Below, piece after piece: positions 5,342 to 6,570 of a stretch of 6,570 bases of DNA. The DNA is from Candidatus Baldrarchaeota archaeon (GTDB lineage: Archaea; Asgardarchaeota; Baldrarchaeia; Baldrarchaeales; DXJG01), in assembly GCA_030587435.1 (NCBI GenBank), contig JAUQZC010000146.1, forward strand, positions 1-6,570, given 5' to 3'. A program made the position numbers and the translations under genes. The notes beneath the pieces were generated by a model, which worked only from the letters and a program-made list of their open reading frames with translations, had not been told where the DNA came from and searched no databases. Position 1 is the stretch's first letter. Each line of letters starts with the position of its first letter.

Positions 5342-5347
5342 GAGGTG
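5342..5347 (+). promoter_or_regulatory. Ribosome binding site deciding the start of the small membrane protein
   Basis: GAGGTG leaves 8 bases between GAGG and GTG 5354. The in-frame GTG at 5345 is part of this site, so it is unlikely to be the start. Confidence 0.6.
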
Positions 5348-5353
5348 TATGGT

Positions 5354-5641
5354 GTGAAAAAAATCTTTGTCTATATGGCTATGAGTATAGCACTAGGCGT
5401 ATTGGTAGCTTTTATACCTTTAACATTATATGGCGGTTTAATAGCCCCCGCTAAAGAGACAGAATATTACAGCCATGAATTTCCCGTAGCTAGAACATTA
5501 GGAGAAGCAGGTATCGAGAAGCTGCAAGCCTTGCCATTATTCTCACTTGTGTTAAGTGAAGTCTGCCTATTAGTTGTACCAGCCTCGATTATCGCTTTCA
5601 TATTTTATCAGATTTTCGTGAAAAGGAAAAAAGCATTATAA
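5354..5641 (+). CDS. Small two-span membrane protein of unknown function
   Basis: From GTG 5354 this is a 95-residue protein. It opens with a short basic end (MKKIF) and a hydrophobic span at about 5-29 (YMAMSIALGVLVAFIPLTLY). A polar stretch of about 35 residues follows (APAKETEYYSHEFPVARTL, then GEAGIEKLQALPL), then a second span at about 64-88 (LSEVCLLVVPASIIAFIFYQ) and a basic tail (VKRKKAL). The positive-inside rule places both ends in the cytoplasm and the polar loop outside. The first span could be read as a signal anchor; I see no cleavage motif. I recognise no family. It follows the membrane-bound winged-helix gene by 90 bases in the same direction, with the operator-like repeats between them, and converges with the ABC transporter genes. 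A role as accessory or sensor subunit is a guess from position only. Confidence 0.68.
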   Translation: MKKIFVYMAMSIALGVLVAFIPLTLYGGLIAPAKETEYYSHEFPVARTLGEAGIEKLQALPLFSLVLSEVCLLVVPASIIAFIFYQIFVKRKKAL

Positions 5642-5780
5642 GCTCAGAATTTGGTGAATAAAAATGCTTAGAGATATGTTTTAGGTTAATGATGATATAT
5701 CCTTTAGTTTCACTGTTAGTTTTGTTTTGCAGCTCTAATATTGTTTCTGCTGTACTTGGTCATTGCCACCTTATAAAAAC

Positions 5781-6455
5781 TCATGTTTGGTTTATTAGTT
5801 TCCCGTTTTTTAATTCATATATTTTGTTAAAGTTCCTTGTAATACTTAAGTCGTGCGTTGCAACTATGACTGTTGTGTTCCTCTCTTCACGTAGTTTTTG
5901 AAGGAGTTCTATAATATTCATTTTGTTTTCGTAGTCTAGTTGTGCGGTAGGCTCATCTGCCAATATAATTGAAGGATTGTTTGCAAATGCTCTGGCAATA
6001 GCAACCCTTTGGGCTTCTCCCATGCTTAACTCATGTATTTTACTGTTGATTTTATCGTCAAGTTTAACTGCTTTGAGCAGCTCAATAGCTCTTTTTCTCT
6101 GTTCCTTTGGAGATACGCCTGCTAGCGCCATGGGTAGTTCAACGTTTTCAAGGGCTGTTAAACTAGATATTAGGTTGAAGTTTTGGAAAATGAAGCCTAT
6201 TTTGTGGAGCCTTATTTTACGTTTTTCTTTGCCGCTAAGGTTTGCTGCGTTTTTTCCGTTTAAGTAGAGTTCTCCTGAAGTTGGACTATCCAATAAGCCT
6301 AATATGTTGAGTAAAGTTGTTTTACCAGAGCCAGATGGGCCGACTATTGCTATAAGTTCCCCTTCTTCAACTTGTAAATTAACTTCTTTAAGCACTTTTA
6401 TGGTGGATTGATTAGATTCATAGTATTTTTTTATTTTTATGGCTTCTATTATCAT
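5781..6455 (-). CDS. ABC transporter ATP-binding protein (MacB/LolD/FtsE-like)
   Basis: This 224-residue protein has the usual size of a LolD/MacB-type ATPase. It shows Walker A GPSGSGKT (39-46), the Q-loop FQNFNL (Q91), the signature LSMGEAQ (143-149; the consensus is LSGGQ/E-Q), Walker B IILADEPT (163-170; D167, catalytic E168), the D-loop region AQLD where the subfamily usually has GNLD, and the H-loop H201 in VATHD. The SPTSGELYLNG and RLHKIGFIFQNFNL segments are typical of this subfamily, which drives FtsX-like permeases for lipoprotein release, antimicrobial peptide export or envelope signalling rather than classical import. It works at the inner face of the cytoplasmic membrane. Its ATG overlaps the permease stop by 4 bases (ATGA at 6452-6455), so the two are translationally coupled. 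The cargo is unknown. Upstream genes are outside the window. Confidence 0.92.
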   Translation of the reverse strand: MIIEAIKIKKYYESNQSTIKVLKEVNLQVEEGELIAIVGPSGSGKTTLLNILGLLDSPTSGELYLNGKNAANLSGKEKRKIRLHKIGFIFQNFNLISSLTALENVELPMALAGVSPKEQRKRAIELLKAVKLDDKINSKIHELSMGEAQRVAIARAFANNPSIILADEPTAQLDYENKMNIIELLQKLREERNTTVIVATHDLSITRNFNKIYELKNGKLINQT

Positions 6456-6570
6456 ATTTCATCCCTTAGAATATTAACTGCTCCTTTTCTTAGCATTCCG
6501 ATGGCAAGGATTAATCCAAGTAAAATTCCCATTGTTAGTAGAATAGCGAAGACATTAATTAATGTGGGTA
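6452..6570 (-). CDS. FtsX/MacB-type ABC permease, last 38 residues (5' end outside window)
   Basis: One minus-strand frame is open from the window edge to the TGA at 6454-6452. It encodes a hydrophobic helix (INVFAILLTMGILLGLILAI) and then GMLRKGAVNILRDEI. A final membrane span followed by a short basic tail of the form R-x-x-A-x-x-I-L-R-x-E is the usual end of the FtsX/MacB permease domain. The 4-base overlap with the ATPase start supports the pairing. The permease belongs in the cytoplasmic membrane as partner of the ATPase. Most of the protein, including any large extracellular domain that would distinguish MacB, LolC/E and FtsX types, is outside the window. Confidence 0.75.
   Translation of the reverse strand, partial: PTLINVFAILLTMGILLGLILAIGMLRKGAVNILRDEI

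Noticed and set aside
5688..5700. Box C-like ATGATGA in the gap between the convergent genes, considered for a C/D box RNA.
   Set aside because: No suitable D box (CTGA) and no C'/D' pair were found at the right distance.
5689..5901. Plus-strand 70-codon frame beginning MMIYPLVSLL with a hydrophobic start.
   Set aside because: Most of it lies antisense to the well-supported ABC ATPase, it has no ribosome binding site, and its hydrophobicity follows from the T-rich strand.

Overview
The window looks like AT-rich archaeal chromosome. Likely Shine-Dalgarno sites of the GGAGG/GAGGTGAT type occur with ATG, GTG and TTG starts. TTTAAA-like TATA elements lie about 25-50 bases upstream of several genes. 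The protein families also fit an archaeon: an MTH1187-type thiamine-binding protein, an archaeal-style MoaA, MNT/HEPN and AbrB/PIN gene pairs, and a winged-helix regulator with two membrane spans. Without a database search I can only suggest a Bathyarchaeia or other TACK-type lineage, or a euryarchaeal relative. No rRNA, tRNA, CRISPR array or insertion sequence was seen.

Layout. 1-1011 (+): the end of one SAM-dependent methyltransferase, cut by the window edge, followed closely by a second complete one. 1016-1741 (-): a TTG-initiated MNT nucleotidyltransferase with a translationally coupled HEPN partner that is broken. 1742-2058: a 317-base gap with promoter-like elements only. 2059-2361 (+): a 100-residue thiamine-binding protein. 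2528-3202 (+): a VapB-like AbrB antitoxin overlapping a PIN toxin gene that is split by a one-base frameshift. 3251-4171 (-): moaA for molybdenum/tungsten cofactor synthesis. 4233-4661 (-): an OsmC-like peroxidase. 4814-5641 (+), divergent from OsmC: a membrane-bound winged-helix protein and a small two-span membrane protein. 5781-6570 (-), converging on these: an ABC ATPase and the last 38 residues of an FtsX/MacB-type permease that overlaps it by 4 bases.

How the genes work together. The methyltransferases probably form one transcript. The permease and ATPase are translationally coupled and form one exporter or lipoprotein-release type transporter. The membrane-bound regulator and small membrane protein beside it may belong to the same system, but that is inference. 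moaA and osmC appear to have their own promoters.

The most notable observation is that two separate toxin-antitoxin type modules lie within about 2.2 kb, and in both the toxin frame (HEPN, PIN) is broken while the antitoxin frame (MNT, AbrB) is intact. The second is a pair of 13-base motifs, exactly 21 bases apart, between the regulator and the small membrane protein, which resemble tandem operators.
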